Positions 1 through 8,081 of a stretch of DNA of 64,000 bases are shown piece after piece. The notes below the pieces were generated by a model. That model made no database searches. It saw only the letters and a program-made list of their open reading frames with translations, and was not told the DNA's origin. The stretch's first letter is position 1; each line of letters opens with the position of its first letter. The stretch comes from Pseudoduganella violacea (lineage in GTDB: Bacteria > Pseudomonadota > Gammaproteobacteria > Burkholderiales > Burkholderiaceae_D), in the NCBI RefSeq assembly GCF_014191875.1, contig NZ_JACHXD010000009.1:186001-250000 (forward strand), in the 5' to 3' direction. The translations under genes and the position numbers were made by a program.

Positions 1-1
1 C

Positions 2-622
2 GCCGGCCAGCTCGACGAAGACGGCTTGCACGCCTTCTTCGACACCATCGACCAATCGCTGCGCATCATGACCACCAACACCCAGCGCGCCGCCGCCCTG
101 GTACGCAGCTTCAAGCAAGTGGCGGTGGACCAGAGTTCCGACAATATCCGCAACTTCCATCTGCGCAAATACCTGGACGAAGTGCTGCTCTCGTTGCAGC
201 CCAAGCTGAAAGGCAAGCCCATCAAGGTCGAGGTCGATTGCGCGCCCGACATCCAGCTCGACAGCTTCCCCGGCGCCATCTCGCAGATTGTGACGAATAT
301 GGTGATGAACTCCCTGGTGCACGGTTTCGAAGAAGGCCAGAGCGGCAGCATCAAGATCAGCGGCAAGAGCGATGGCGAGCACATCCAGTTCGACTACAGC
401 GACGACGGCATCGGCATGGACAGTTCGCTGCTCAGCCAGCTCTTCGATCCCTTCTTCACCACCAAGCGCGGCAGCGGCGGCAGCGGCCTTGGCGCGCACA
501 TCCTATACAACCTCGTCACCGGCCCCCTGGGCGGCAGCATCAAGGTCGTGAGTGCCCCCGGCATGGGCCTGCACTACCACCTGCGCTTCCCCCGCGACCA
601 GCGCAAAAAGCCCGCCGCTTGA
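2..622 (+). CDS. Sensor histidine kinase, C-terminal part (5' cut by window edge)
   Basis: The frame is already open at base 2, so this is the end of a longer kinase whose sensor domain and phospho-accepting histidine lie outside the window. The visible part is an HATPase domain that would bind ATP. Counting from the TTG at 26, the N-box (NMVMNSLVHG) is at residues 91-100, the G1 box (DDGIGMD) at 126-132, an F-box (DPFFTTK) at 141-147 and a glycine-rich G2 box (GSGGSGLGA) at 149-157. The helix before it, with LVRSFKQVAVDQ, is typical of kinases in this bacterial group. It converges on a REC/HD-GYP gene, which could be its partner, but kinase and regulator are not in one operon. Signal unknown. 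Confidence 0.85.
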   Translation, partial: AGQLDEDGLHAFFDTIDQSLRIMTTNTQRAAALVRSFKQVAVDQSSDNIRNFHLRKYLDEVLLSLQPKLKGKPIKVEVDCAPDIQLDSFPGAISQIVTNMVMNSLVHGFEEGQSGSIKISGKSDGEHIQFDYSDDGIGMDSSLLSQLFDPFFTTKRGSGGSGLGAHILYNLVTGPLGGSIKVVSAPGMGLHYHLRFPRDQRKKPAA

Positions 623-746
623 TCTGCATCAAACAATGTCAAACCCTGGTGTCAGGCACCAAGGTAGGACATTTGCTGATTTAGATCAAAGAATGTCCTG
701 CTCCAGTGCCTGACACCAGGGTGGGACATTGTTTGATTTGGCGCAA
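619..746. repeat. 128-bp palindromic intergenic element, copy A
   Basis: First of three 128-bp elements (the others start at 6193 and 41204). Layout: a 14-bp box (619-632, TTGAT-N4-ATCAA), a 43-bp arm, a second box (676-689), an inverted 43-bp arm and a third box (733-746). Each arm holds a hairpin around TGGTGTCAGGCACCA or its complement, flanked by ATGTC/GGACAT. The first box overlaps the stop codon of the kinase gene. The element fills the gap between two convergent genes, so its hairpins could end transcription from both sides. It resembles REP-type dispersed repeats; no transposase is nearby. Confidence 0.85.
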
Positions 747-749
747 ACT

Positions 750-2255
750 TTAGTCGGGGAAGCGTTCGTTGATGGCGAGGGCGCGGTCGATGTTTTGGAT
801 CAGCAGTTCGACGTATTTGGGGTCGAGGTGGTGGCCGGCGACTTCGCGCAGGTGGCCGATCACTTGTTCGACCGGCCAGGCGTCCTTGTAGCAGCGCTTG
901 TGCATCAGGGCGTCGAACACGTCGGCGACGGCGACGATGCGGGCATACAGGTGGATATCCTCGCCTTTCAGCCCTTGCGGGTAGCCGCTGCCGTCGTATT
1001 TTTCGTGGTGCTGGTGGGCGATCACGGCGGCCGCTTTCAGGATCGGCCGCTGCGAGCCGTCCAGGATCGAGAGACCGACCGCCGGGTGCTGCTTCATGAT
1101 TTCCCATTCCGCCGCGTCGAGCTTGCCGGGTTTCAGCAGCACGGCGTCGGGCGTGGCGATCTTGCCGATGTCGTGCATCGGCGCGGCATGCGTGAGCACG
1201 GCGGTTTCGTCGTCGGGCAGGCCGCCGGCCTGGCCCAGCATCTGGCAGATTTCGGCCATGCGCCGCACGTGGTTGCCCGCTTCGTTCGAACGCGATTCGA
1301 CCACGTCGCCCAGGCGCAGAATCAGCTCGGCCTGGGTGTCGGTGATTTCCTGGTTGAGCAGGATATTGTCGAAGGCGATCGCCACGCCCGAGCAAAATAC
1401 TTCGAGCAGCTTGGCGTCGATCTCGGAAATCTCGTCCACGCCTTTGAGCACCAGCAGCGAAGCCTTGCCGCTGGTATTCGGGAAGTAGCCGACATAGGTG
1501 TCGCCAAGGATGCGCGAAATACGGTTGCGCTCGGCCACTTTGAGCTGGGCCAGCAGCTCGGGCGTGAGCAGCGGTTCGGCGTCGGCGCCGATCTGGGCCA
1601 GGATTTCATAGTCTTGTTCGCCCGTGATGGCGGTGGCCGCGCGCAGGCGCAGCAGCATGCTTTGCTCCAGGCGCAAGAGGGCCACCACTTGCTGCAGCAA
1701 GCCGCTGGCAAAATCCTTTAGGTTGCGCTGCTGGAAGATGTGGGCCGAGGCGGCGATCACGCGCTCCAAGCCTTCGCGGTAATTGAGCTGCTGGCGGCGC
1801 GCTTCCTCCACCTTCATGATGTCGCGGTAGGCGCGCAGGGCGGCAAAGGTCGTGGTGAACAGCTTGGTGCGGTCGAGCTCGGTCTTTTCCTTGTAATCGT
1901 TGATGTCGTAATTGACGATCACGCGCTCTTCCGGCGCCTGGCCCGGCTGGCCGGTGCGCAGCACGATGCGGGTGAACTGGTTGCCCAGCTCTTCGCGCAT
2001 CCAGCGCGCCACTTCCAGGCCGCTGTCCTCCTTTTCCATCACCACGTCGAGGAAGACCAGGGCGATATCGCTTTCGCGCGCCAGCACTTGCTTGGCTTCG
2101 GCGCCGCTGTAGGCGTGGACGAAAGTCAGGCCGCGTCCGTCGAGGCGGAAGCGGCTCAAGGTCAGCTTGGTGATGTCGTGGATGTCGGGCTCGTCGTCGA
2201 CCAGCAGGATTTTCCATGGCGCGAGCTTGGGCGTTGCTGAAGTCAGAAAAGACAT
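750..2255 (-). CDS. Response regulator with DUF3369 and HD-GYP domains (c-di-GMP phosphodiesterase)
   Basis: Cytoplasmic three-domain regulator of 501 residues. An N-terminal receiver domain (about 15-135) has the acidic pair D20/D21 and the probable phospho-acceptor D70 (FLDVVM). A DUF3369 middle domain spans about 165-300. The C-terminal HD-GYP domain (about 310-490) has the metal-binding HD at 361-362 (HDIGK) and an intact HHEKYDGSGYP motif at 416-426, so it should hydrolyse cyclic di-GMP. Phosphorylation by a kinase probably controls this activity and thus motility or biofilm choices. It faces the histidine kinase across repeat copy A, which makes that kinase a candidate partner by inference only. 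Confidence 0.92.
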   Translation of the reverse strand: MSFLTSATPKLAPWKILLVDDEPDIHDITKLTLSRFRLDGRGLTFVHAYSGAEAKQVLARESDIALVFLDVVMEKEDSGLEVARWMREELGNQFTRIVLRTGQPGQAPEERVIVNYDINDYKEKTELDRTKLFTTTFAALRAYRDIMKVEEARRQQLNYREGLERVIAASAHIFQQRNLKDFASGLLQQVVALLRLEQSMLLRLRAATAITGEQDYEILAQIGADAEPLLTPELLAQLKVAERNRISRILGDTYVGYFPNTSGKASLLVLKGVDEISEIDAKLLEVFCSGVAIAFDNILLNQEITDTQAELILRLGDVVESRSNEAGNHVRRMAEICQMLGQAGGLPDDETAVLTHAAPMHDIGKIATPDAVLLKPGKLDAAEWEIMKQHPAVGLSILDGSQRPILKAAAVIAHQHHEKYDGSGYPQGLKGEDIHLYARIVAVADVFDALMHKRCYKDAWPVEQVIGHLREVAGHHLDPKYVELLIQNIDRALAINERFPD

Positions 2256-2357
2256 AGGTATTCCGCTAGTTGGCTAAAGTCCCGGACGAGCGCACAGGGT
2301 TTTGGGCGCAGCCCGGTGATTGTATTGCTTGCCTCATTCATTAACAACTAGAAACAA

Positions 2358-3140
2358 TTATTGCTTTCTCTCATTTGCAACACTTGCCGGCCTTGCTGCG
2401 CTGTCATAGCGCTTTTGGCAGCGCTCGCACCAGAAGCTGCGCCGCCGCGTCAGGCCCAGATGGGCTTTCTGCAGCGGTATGCGGCAGCGCGGACAGATGC
2501 GCCGCGTGTGCGCCAGCCAATGCTGTTTCAGCACCGATGCCTGCTTCCACTGCTTGAATTCGAAGCTGTATTGCCGGGCCTGCTTGACCAGCTCTCGCAA
2601 TTTCGTTGCGGGAATATCTTTTACTTTTGAGAGAGGATGTATTCTTAAACGAAACAATACTTCATTTTTGATAATATTTCCCACTCCCGAGAAAATATTC
2701 TGGTCCAGCAGGGCGTCGCAGGCCAGCATCTGTGGTTTTGCGCGCAACTGCCGCAGCGCCAGGCGCGGTTCCCAGGCGTCGGCCATGACATCGACGCGCC
2801 AGTCGTAGACGGTGTCGAGCGCTTCGGCGATCTGGCGCACCGAGCAGGTATAGAAATTGAGTTCGCCGCCTTCGGCGAAGCGCAGCGCCAGGCGCGGCAC
2901 GGCATCGGGCTTGCGCTCGTTGATGCGGTAACTGCCGAACATCAGCAAATGGATGCGCAGGCTGAACAGGGGCAATTCCAGCAGCAAATGCTTGCCCCAG
3001 CTGCGCACCGCCAGCAGCGGCTGGCCGGGCAGGGCGGCGAAATCGATGCCGCCGCTGTTGCCGCTGGCCGCGGCGATGGTGCGCCCCTCGAATTGGCGCG
3101 CCGCTTCCTTGAGGATGACGATCGACGGTCCTTCCGGCAT
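2358..3140 (-). CDS. Fpg/Nei-family DNA glycosylase
   Basis: Base-excision repair enzyme that would remove oxidised bases and cut the abasic site. The start at 3140 gives the family N-terminus MPEGPS, whose P2 (Schiff-base nucleophile) and E3 are the catalytic residues once Met is removed; longer upstream starts would bury them. K50 in SWGKHLLLEL matches the conserved beta-turn lysine. The H2TH region at about 145-165 contains FSGVGNIIKNEVLF. A four-cysteine zinc finger is formed by C216, C219, C238 and C241. Length (260 residues) is normal. The sequence looks closer to the Nei side than to MutM, but I cannot settle this without alignment. Confidence 0.88.
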   Translation of the reverse strand: MPEGPSIVILKEAARQFEGRTIAAASGNSGGIDFAALPGQPLLAVRSWGKHLLLELPLFSLRIHLLMFGSYRINERKPDAVPRLALRFAEGGELNFYTCSVRQIAEALDTVYDWRVDVMADAWEPRLALRQLRAKPQMLACDALLDQNIFSGVGNIIKNEVLFRLRIHPLSKVKDIPATKLRELVKQARQYSFEFKQWKQASVLKQHWLAHTRRICPRCRIPLQKAHLGLTRRRSFWCERCQKRYDSAARPASVANERKQ

Positions 3141-3226
3141 GGCGGCCTCCGCAGCTGAAAATGCCATGCTGCACCCAGGCCGTCCCGGCCGCCGTGCGCC
3201 CACACACATTCCGCAGATTGCAAGTC

Positions 3227-3260
3227 ACGTCACAATCCTGTCATTTTCCCTCCCTAGAAT
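3227..3260 (+). promoter_or_regulatory. Putative PhoB (Pho) box and -10 element before the PhoX gene
   Basis: Two 7-bp half-sites lie 11 bp apart: ACGTCAC at 3227-3233 and CTGTCAT at 3238-3244. The E. coli Pho box is two CTGTCAT-like repeats with this same spacing. A -10-like TAGAAT follows at 3255-3260, about one turn downstream, as in PhoB-dependent promoters where the box replaces the -35. The downstream gene is a phosphatase, which fits phosphate-starvation control. Confidence 0.6.
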
Positions 3261-3302
3261 GGCGGCAGTTTTTTTAACCCCACCACTCTAGTGAAAACGG
3301 TC

Positions 3303-5543
3303 ATGACCAACAAAATCGATCAAGACGATATCGGCTACAACGACACCCCGAACGAGCACTTCAGCACCGTGCTGGACCAGCGCATCAGCCGCCGCAATCT
3401 GCTGCGCGGCAGCGCCGCCTCGGCTGTCAGCATGGCCATGGCCACCTTCGGCCTGAGCGCCTGCGGCGGCAGCGACAATAACAATGGCGTGGTGTCGCCG
3501 CAGCCGCCCGTCACCCCGCCGGTGACCCCGCCGGCCGAGAAGCTGCTGGCCTTCGGCGCCGTCGGCAAGAGCCTGCTCGACAGCGTGGTGGTGCCGGCCG
3601 GCTACACCGCCAGCATCCTGTACGCCCTGGGCGATCCGCTGACCGCGTCCACCAGCGCCTTCAAGAACGATGGCAGCGATGCCGACTACGAAAACCGCGC
3701 CGGCGACCACCACGACGGCATGGAATTCTTCGGCCTGGGCGCCGACGGCAAACCGTCCGCCTCCGGCGCCGACCGTGGCCTGCTGGCCATGAACCACGAA
3801 GCGACCACCAACCAGGCCCTGTCCTCCTTCTTCATCCATGCCAATGGCGGCACCAACACCCTGCCGCGCCCCGCCGTGGAAGTGGACAAGGAAACCGGCC
3901 TGCACGGCATCTCCGTGGTCGAAGTGCGCCGCACCGGCGGCAAATGGGAATACGTCAAGGATTCGGCCTTCAACCGCCGCGTCACCTGCCTGACCGAGTG
4001 CGAACTGTCCGGCCCGGCCGCCGGCAATGCGCTGATGGTCACCAAGTACTCGCCGGACGGCAAGAAAACCCGTGGCACCCTGAACAACTGCGGCACCGGC
4101 AAAACCCCATGGGGCAGCTTCGTGAGCGGCGAGGAAAACTGGTCCGGCTACTTCACCCGCGACAAGAACGACGACACCGCGCGCGCCGGCGACAAGAGCG
4201 TGGCCTCGCTCAAGCGCTATGGCCGCAACGCCGGCAGCGCCTCGCGCCACGGCTGGGAAACCGGCGGCGCCGACGATAAATACGCGCGATGGAATATCAG
4301 CAAGACCGGCGCCTCCACCGACGGCAAGGACGATTACCGCAACGAGATGAACGCCATGGGCTACATCGTCGAGGCCGATCCCTACAACAAGACGCGCGCC
4401 CTGAAAAAGCGTACCGCCCTGGGCCGCTACGCCCATGAAAGCGCCGCCTTCAGCAAACCGGTCGTCGGCCAGCCGCTCGGCGTCTACATGGGCGACGATT
4501 CGCGCAATGAATACATCTACAAATTCGTCACCGAGGAAGTGTGGGCCGCCGCCGACGCCACCCCGAGCGATATGCTGAAAACCGGCGACAAATACCTGGA
4601 CAAGGGCAAGCTCTACGTCGCCAAATTCGGCGCCGACGGCAGCGGCCAATGGATCGAGCTGAGCATCAACAACGCCGCCATCGCGGGCTATGCCGGCTAC
4701 AAATTCGCCGACCAGGCCGACGTGCTGGTCAACGCCCGTCTGGCGGGCGACGCCGTGGGCGCGACCAAGATGGACCGTCCGGAATGGTGCACGGTCAACC
4801 CGGCCAATGGCGAAATCTACTTCTCGCTGACCAATAACAGCGGCCGCGTCGCCGCCGGCTCCGGCACCCTGGTCGATGGCCCCAACCCGCGCGCCTACAC
4901 CGACCTGAAAGGCAAGAGCGAGCAGAAGGGCAACCCGAACGGCCACATCCTGCGCATCAAGGAAGGCAGCGCCGGCGCCTCGTCCGCCACCTTCAGCTGG
5001 GACGTCTACCTGTTCGGCGCCGAGTCGGGCGCCGACGCCGGCAAGGTCAACCTGTCGAACCTGACCGCCGACCAGGACTTCTCCAGCCCGGACGGCCTGG
5101 CCTTCACGCCATCGACCGGCCTGCTGTGGATCCAGACCGATGACGGCGCTTACACCGACGTCACCAACTGCATGATGCTGGCCGCCATTCCGGGCAGCGT
5201 CGGCGACGGCAAGAAAGTCACGCTGGACTACCCGGCCGCCGGCACCGCCGCCGCCTTCAAGGTCGACACCTTCGTCGGCAAGGCCGCCACGGCCGACACC
5301 GTCAAGCGCTTCCTGGTCGGCCCGGTCGACTGCGAACTGACCGGCATCGCCGAAACCCCGGACGGCAAGGCGCTGTTCGTCAACATCCAGCACCCGGGCG
5401 AAGGCACGGACCAGGCCAATATCGGCGATCCGGGCAAGTACACCAGCCAATGGCCGGCCAACGCCGGTTACGGCGCCGGCAAGCGTCCGCGCTCGGCCAC
5501 CATCGTCATCACCAAGAATGACGGCGGCCGCATCGGCAGCTAA
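3303..5543 (+). CDS. PhoX-family (DUF839) phosphatase, Tat-exported
   Basis: Exported phosphatase-family protein of 746 residues. The N-terminus carries a twin-arginine signal (SRRNLLRG, RR at about 30-31), a hydrophobic stretch and then LSACGG, so it may be a Tat-exported lipoprotein with Cys near residue 54. The rest matches the PhoX/DUF839 layout with GAVGKSLLDSVVVPAGY, a DGMEFFGL segment, MNHE, and a C-terminal SPDGLAFTP...LWIQTDDG region. PhoX enzymes are calcium/iron-dependent phosphomonoesterases; activity here is inferred. A GTG at 3291 is an alternative start; neither start has a strong ribosome binding site. A Pho box lies upstream and a terminator downstream. Confidence 0.85.
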   Translation: MTNKIDQDDIGYNDTPNEHFSTVLDQRISRRNLLRGSAASAVSMAMATFGLSACGGSDNNNGVVSPQPPVTPPVTPPAEKLLAFGAVGKSLLDSVVVPAGYTASILYALGDPLTASTSAFKNDGSDADYENRAGDHHDGMEFFGLGADGKPSASGADRGLLAMNHEATTNQALSSFFIHANGGTNTLPRPAVEVDKETGLHGISVVEVRRTGGKWEYVKDSAFNRRVTCLTECELSGPAAGNALMVTKYSPDGKKTRGTLNNCGTGKTPWGSFVSGEENWSGYFTRDKNDDTARAGDKSVASLKRYGRNAGSASRHGWETGGADDKYARWNISKTGASTDGKDDYRNEMNAMGYIVEADPYNKTRALKKRTALGRYAHESAAFSKPVVGQPLGVYMGDDSRNEYIYKFVTEEVWAAADATPSDMLKTGDKYLDKGKLYVAKFGADGSGQWIELSINNAAIAGYAGYKFADQADVLVNARLAGDAVGATKMDRPEWCTVNPANGEIYFSLTNNSGRVAAGSGTLVDGPNPRAYTDLKGKSEQKGNPNGHILRIKEGSAGASSATFSWDVYLFGAESGADAGKVNLSNLTADQDFSSPDGLAFTPSTGLLWIQTDDGAYTDVTNCMMLAAIPGSVGDGKKVTLDYPAAGTAAAFKVDTFVGKAATADTVKRFLVGPVDCELTGIAETPDGKALFVNIQHPGEGTDQANIGDPGKYTSQWPANAGYGAGKRPRSATIVITKNDGGRIGS

Positions 5544-5566
5544 GTTCTAGCGCCAATGAGGGCCAA

Positions 5567-5597
5567 GCCCCGCAAACCGGCGGTTTGCGGGGCTTTT
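5567..5597 (+). terminator. Rho-independent terminator after the PhoX gene
   Basis: A perfect 12-bp stem (GCCCCGCAAACC at 5567-5578 and its complement at 5582-5593) with a 3-base loop is followed by TTTT. It lies 23 bases after the PhoX stop codon. Confidence 0.9.
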
Positions 5598-5690
5598 GTA
5601 TCGATACGTAAGCAAAGTTTTCAGTTCTCCTGGCCGTGTGGGGAAAAGAGTATAGTGAAATGAGACTACTCTGAACGGAAAGGAAAAACC

Positions 5691-6188
5691 ATGCGACTCC
5701 ACGCCCGTCACGCCCTGGCCGCGGCGCTTTTGCTGCTGGCCGCCACGGCCGCCTCCGCCGCCGAGGTCACGGTCAATTTCATCAAGCCGGACAGCTATAA
5801 CGACCTGCCGCGCATGGAGCGCGACCGCGAGCTCGTCCTCAAAGACTTGCGCGAACACTTCGTTAAGCTGGGCCAAAGCCTGCCGGCCGGGCAAAGCCTG
5901 AAAATCGACGTCAACGATATCGACCTGGCGGGCCGGCTGGAACCGGCGCGCCGCATCGAAGACATCCGCATCCTGAACGGCGGCGCCGACTGGCCCCATA
6001 TGGCCCTGCATTACAGCCTGGAAGCGGACGGCAAGCTCGTGCGCAGCGGCGACAGCCAGCTCAGCAACATGAACTACATCCAGCGCCTGAACCGCTACTC
6101 CAGCGGCGATTCCCTGCGCTACGAAAAGCAGATGCTCGACGACTGGTTCCAAGCCACCTTCACCGAGTCCAAACTCAGCCAAAAATAA
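5691..6188 (+). CDS. DUF3016-family exported protein
   Basis: Predicted periplasmic protein of 165 residues. A cleavable signal peptide occupies about residues 1-23 (MRLHARHALAAALLLLAATA, cleavage after ASA-A). The mature part begins EVTVNFIKPDSYNDL and contains the pattern DIDLAGRLEPARR and a GADWPHM segment typical of DUF3016 proteins, whose function is unknown. The start is supported by AAAGGAAAAACC just before ATG. It is monocistronic, preceded by the PhoX terminator and followed directly by repeat copy B, which separates it from the convergent thioesterase gene. Confidence 0.85.
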   Translation: MRLHARHALAAALLLLAATAASAAEVTVNFIKPDSYNDLPRMERDRELVLKDLREHFVKLGQSLPAGQSLKIDVNDIDLAGRLEPARRIEDIRILNGGADWPHMALHYSLEADGKLVRSGDSQLSNMNYIQRLNRYSSGDSLRYEKQMLDDWFQATFTESKLSQK

Positions 6189-6192
6189 GCCT

Positions 6193-6320
6193 TTGATCTA
6201 TCTCAACAAATGTCCCACCCTGGTGTCAGGCACCAGAGGTGGACATTCTTTGATCTAACGCAAAGAATGTCCGACCCTAGTGCCTGACACCAGGGTGGGA
6301 CATTGTTTGATCTGGCGCAA
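6193..6320. repeat. 128-bp palindromic intergenic element, copy B
   Basis: Second copy of the 128-bp element. Boxes are at 6193-6206, 6250-6263 and 6307-6320, again with 43-bp arms between them. The last two boxes are TTGAT-N4-CGCAA. It starts five bases after a plus-strand stop codon and ends five bases before the minus-strand stop codon of the thioesterase gene, filling another convergent gap. Confidence 0.87.
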
Positions 6321-6324
6321 AGGT

Positions 6325-6768
6325 TTAATCGATCCAGTTGACGCGGGGGAATTTGGCGCGGAACTCGTCGGGCATGGGGACGACCTGGCTGAGCTTGTAG
6401 TTGAAGAAGACGAAGCCGGATTTGGCCATCGCGACCAGTACCTGGTCCTGCGGGCGGGTGATGCGGAAGGTGATGTCGCCGCCGTATTTGTTGAAGTCCA
6501 TGACGCCGACTTCGAACAGCAGCTGGTCGCGGGCATGGCCTTCGGCGCGGTAGGTGGTGGCGAGGTCGGTGACGATGATGCCGGTGCCGTCGCCCTCGGT
6601 CTCCTGCACGCCGAAGTCAAACAGGAAGCGCGCCCGCGCTTCCGAAATCATGGAAATCATCGAGTCGTTGCCGAGGTGGTTGGCGGCATTGATGTCGGTG
6701 ACGCGTACCGTGAGCTGGGTGGAAAAACAAAACTGGTCTTCGGGGAATTCTAGTTTCAGTCGTGCCAT
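6325..6768 (-). CDS. Hotdog-fold acyl-CoA thioesterase
   Basis: Small cytoplasmic protein of 147 residues with the hotdog thioesterase pattern: VRVTDINAANHLGNDSMISMISEARARFLFDFG, where the D and N/H near residues 25-31 match the active-site region of 4-hydroxybenzoyl-CoA thioesterase-like proteins, followed by VTDLATTYRAEGHARDQL. It should hydrolyse an acyl-CoA thioester, substrate unknown. The open frame continues upstream without a stop, but codon pattern and homology begin at the ATG at 6768. It stands behind the sugar dehydrogenase gene with a 37-bp gap and may be co-transcribed with it. Confidence 0.85.
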   Translation of the reverse strand: MARLKLEFPEDQFCFSTQLTVRVTDINAANHLGNDSMISMISEARARFLFDFGVQETEGDGTGIIVTDLATTYRAEGHARDQLLFEVGVMDFNKYGGDITFRITRPQDQVLVAMAKSGFVFFNYKLSQVVPMPDEFRAKFPRVNWID

Positions 6769-6805
6769 GGCCGTTCGTTCGCGAGTGCAAAACTTGATTG
6801 TAGCC

Positions 6806-7918
6806 CTATTGCCGCACGATCTTGTAAACCTTGCCGCCGCCGACCAGCACATACAGCTCGCCCTGGGCATCCTGGCCGAAGGACAGCACGTTGCCGACGC
6901 TGGCAATGCCCCAGTCGCGCTGCTCGCCCACCGTGCCGCCGCTGTAGAGGAAACTCTTGAGGTAGCCCTTGCAGTAGTCGGAGTAGAAATAGCGTCCCGC
7001 CAGTTCGGGAATGGCCGCGCCGCGGTAGACATAGCCGCCCGTGATGGAGCAGCCGTTGGCGCCCGCGCTGCCATGCGTGTATTCGAAGGCCGGCCGGACC
7101 AGCCCGGCGCTGGCGCAAGTGGCGGCGTTGTAGCAGGCGCTGCCTTCCATGATGGGCCAGCCATAGTTGTTGCCGCCCGCCGCGATGGCGGCGATATCGA
7201 CTTCCTCGCGCTCGCCTTGGCCGACGTCGGCGATATACAGCTGGCGGCTGGTGCCGTCGAAGGCGAAGCGCCAGGGATTGCGCAGGCCCAGCGCCCAGAT
7301 TTCGCCGCGCTTGCCGCTCTGGCCGGCGTAGGGATTGTCGGACGGTACCTTGTACGCCGTCGGCAGGCTGATATCGACGTCGAGCCGCAGCAGCTTGCCC
7401 AGCATGCTTTCGGGGTTCTGCGCATTGCGGTTCGGGTCGCCGCCACCGCCGCCATCGCCGGTGCCGATATACAGATAGCCGTCCGGTCCGAAGGCGAGCA
7501 GGCCGCCGTTGTGGTTGCTATACGTGGGATGGCCGATGCTCAGCACGCGCGTCTGCGACTGCGGGTCGGCCACAGAGGGATCGGCCGACATGCGGAAGCG
7601 GTCGATGGCGATATTGCCGCTGCGGTCGGTGTAATACACGTAGAAGTAGCCGTTGCGCGCAAACTCGGGATGGAAGGCCAGGGACAGCAGGCCGCGTTCG
7701 CCGTCGGTGCTGGTCTGGGCGCTGATGTCGAGCAGGGGCTTGGCCAGCAGACTGCCGTTTTCCAGCACGCGGATGCGGCCCGGCCGCTCGACGATGAACT
7801 GGCGGCGGTCGCCGGCCGGCGCGGTCAGCATGATCGGTTGACTCAGGCCGGACGCGACTTCGCGCAAGCCCAGGCTCAGGGCGGCGGGCAGCGGCGCCGG
7901 CGCCGCCGCGGGCGGCAT
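6806..7918 (-). CDS. PQQ-dependent sugar dehydrogenase family protein (leader interrupted by a stop)
   Basis: Six-bladed beta-propeller of the soluble aldose dehydrogenase/GSDH type: VASGLSQPIMLTAPAGD at the start, GERGLLSLAFHPEF, NHNGGLLAFGPDGYLYIGTGDGGGGGDPN, GLRNPWRFAFD and GQGEREEVD. Such proteins oxidise sugars with PQQ in the periplasm. The 370-residue open frame starts at an internal ATG with no good ribosome binding site. In frame upstream, from an ATG at 8008 with GGAGG before it, runs a signal peptide that is broken by TGA at 7952-7954 just before a GGGSGGG linker. The intact ORF therefore lacks an export signal, and the gene may be a recent pseudogene. Confidence 0.75.
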   Translation of the reverse strand: MPPAAAPAPLPAALSLGLREVASGLSQPIMLTAPAGDRRQFIVERPGRIRVLENGSLLAKPLLDISAQTSTDGERGLLSLAFHPEFARNGYFYVYYTDRSGNIAIDRFRMSADPSVADPQSQTRVLSIGHPTYSNHNGGLLAFGPDGYLYIGTGDGGGGGDPNRNAQNPESMLGKLLRLDVDISLPTAYKVPSDNPYAGQSGKRGEIWALGLRNPWRFAFDGTSRQLYIADVGQGEREEVDIAAIAAGGNNYGWPIMEGSACYNAATCASAGLVRPAFEYTHGSAGANGCSITGGYVYRGAAIPELAGRYFYSDYCKGYLKSFLYSGGTVGEQRDWGIASVGNVLSFGQDAQGELYVLVGGGKVYKIVRQ

Positions 7919-8008
7919 GGCATCGGCGGCACCGCCGCCGGAACCGCCGCCTCAGGCGGTGCCGAATGCCAGCAGACCAAGGGAAGCGGAAGAGAACAGC
8001 TTGCGCAT
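7919..8008 (-). other. Lost lipoprotein-type leader of the sugar dehydrogenase
   Basis: A strong ribosome binding site (GGAGG, six bases before ATG at 8008) opens MRKLFSSASLGLLAFGTA, then TGA at 7952-7954, then GGGSGGGAADA in the same frame as the downstream propeller. The TGA falls where the lipidated cysteine codon (TGC/TGT) would be expected, and one base change would restore it. This could be a nonsense mutation, a sequencing error or a recoding site; mutation or error is likelier. Confidence 0.7.
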
Positions 8009-8081
8009 GACAACCTCCGTATTCGCTCCATGTCGTGGGGCGACGCGTCCCGGAGCGCGGGGATGGCGCCGCAGCCTGCCG

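Noticed and set aside
3288..5450. Long minus-strand open frame opposite the PhoX gene
   Set aside because: Gly/Val/Ala-rich shadow of a high-GC gene with no domain pattern; the plus strand has a Tat leader and clear family motifs.
7952..7954. Selenocysteine codon in the sugar dehydrogenase leader
   Set aside because: A lipobox needs Cys for lipidation, and I see no obvious selenocysteine-insertion hairpin just downstream; a nonsense mutation or read error is simpler. Kept only as a test in the findings.
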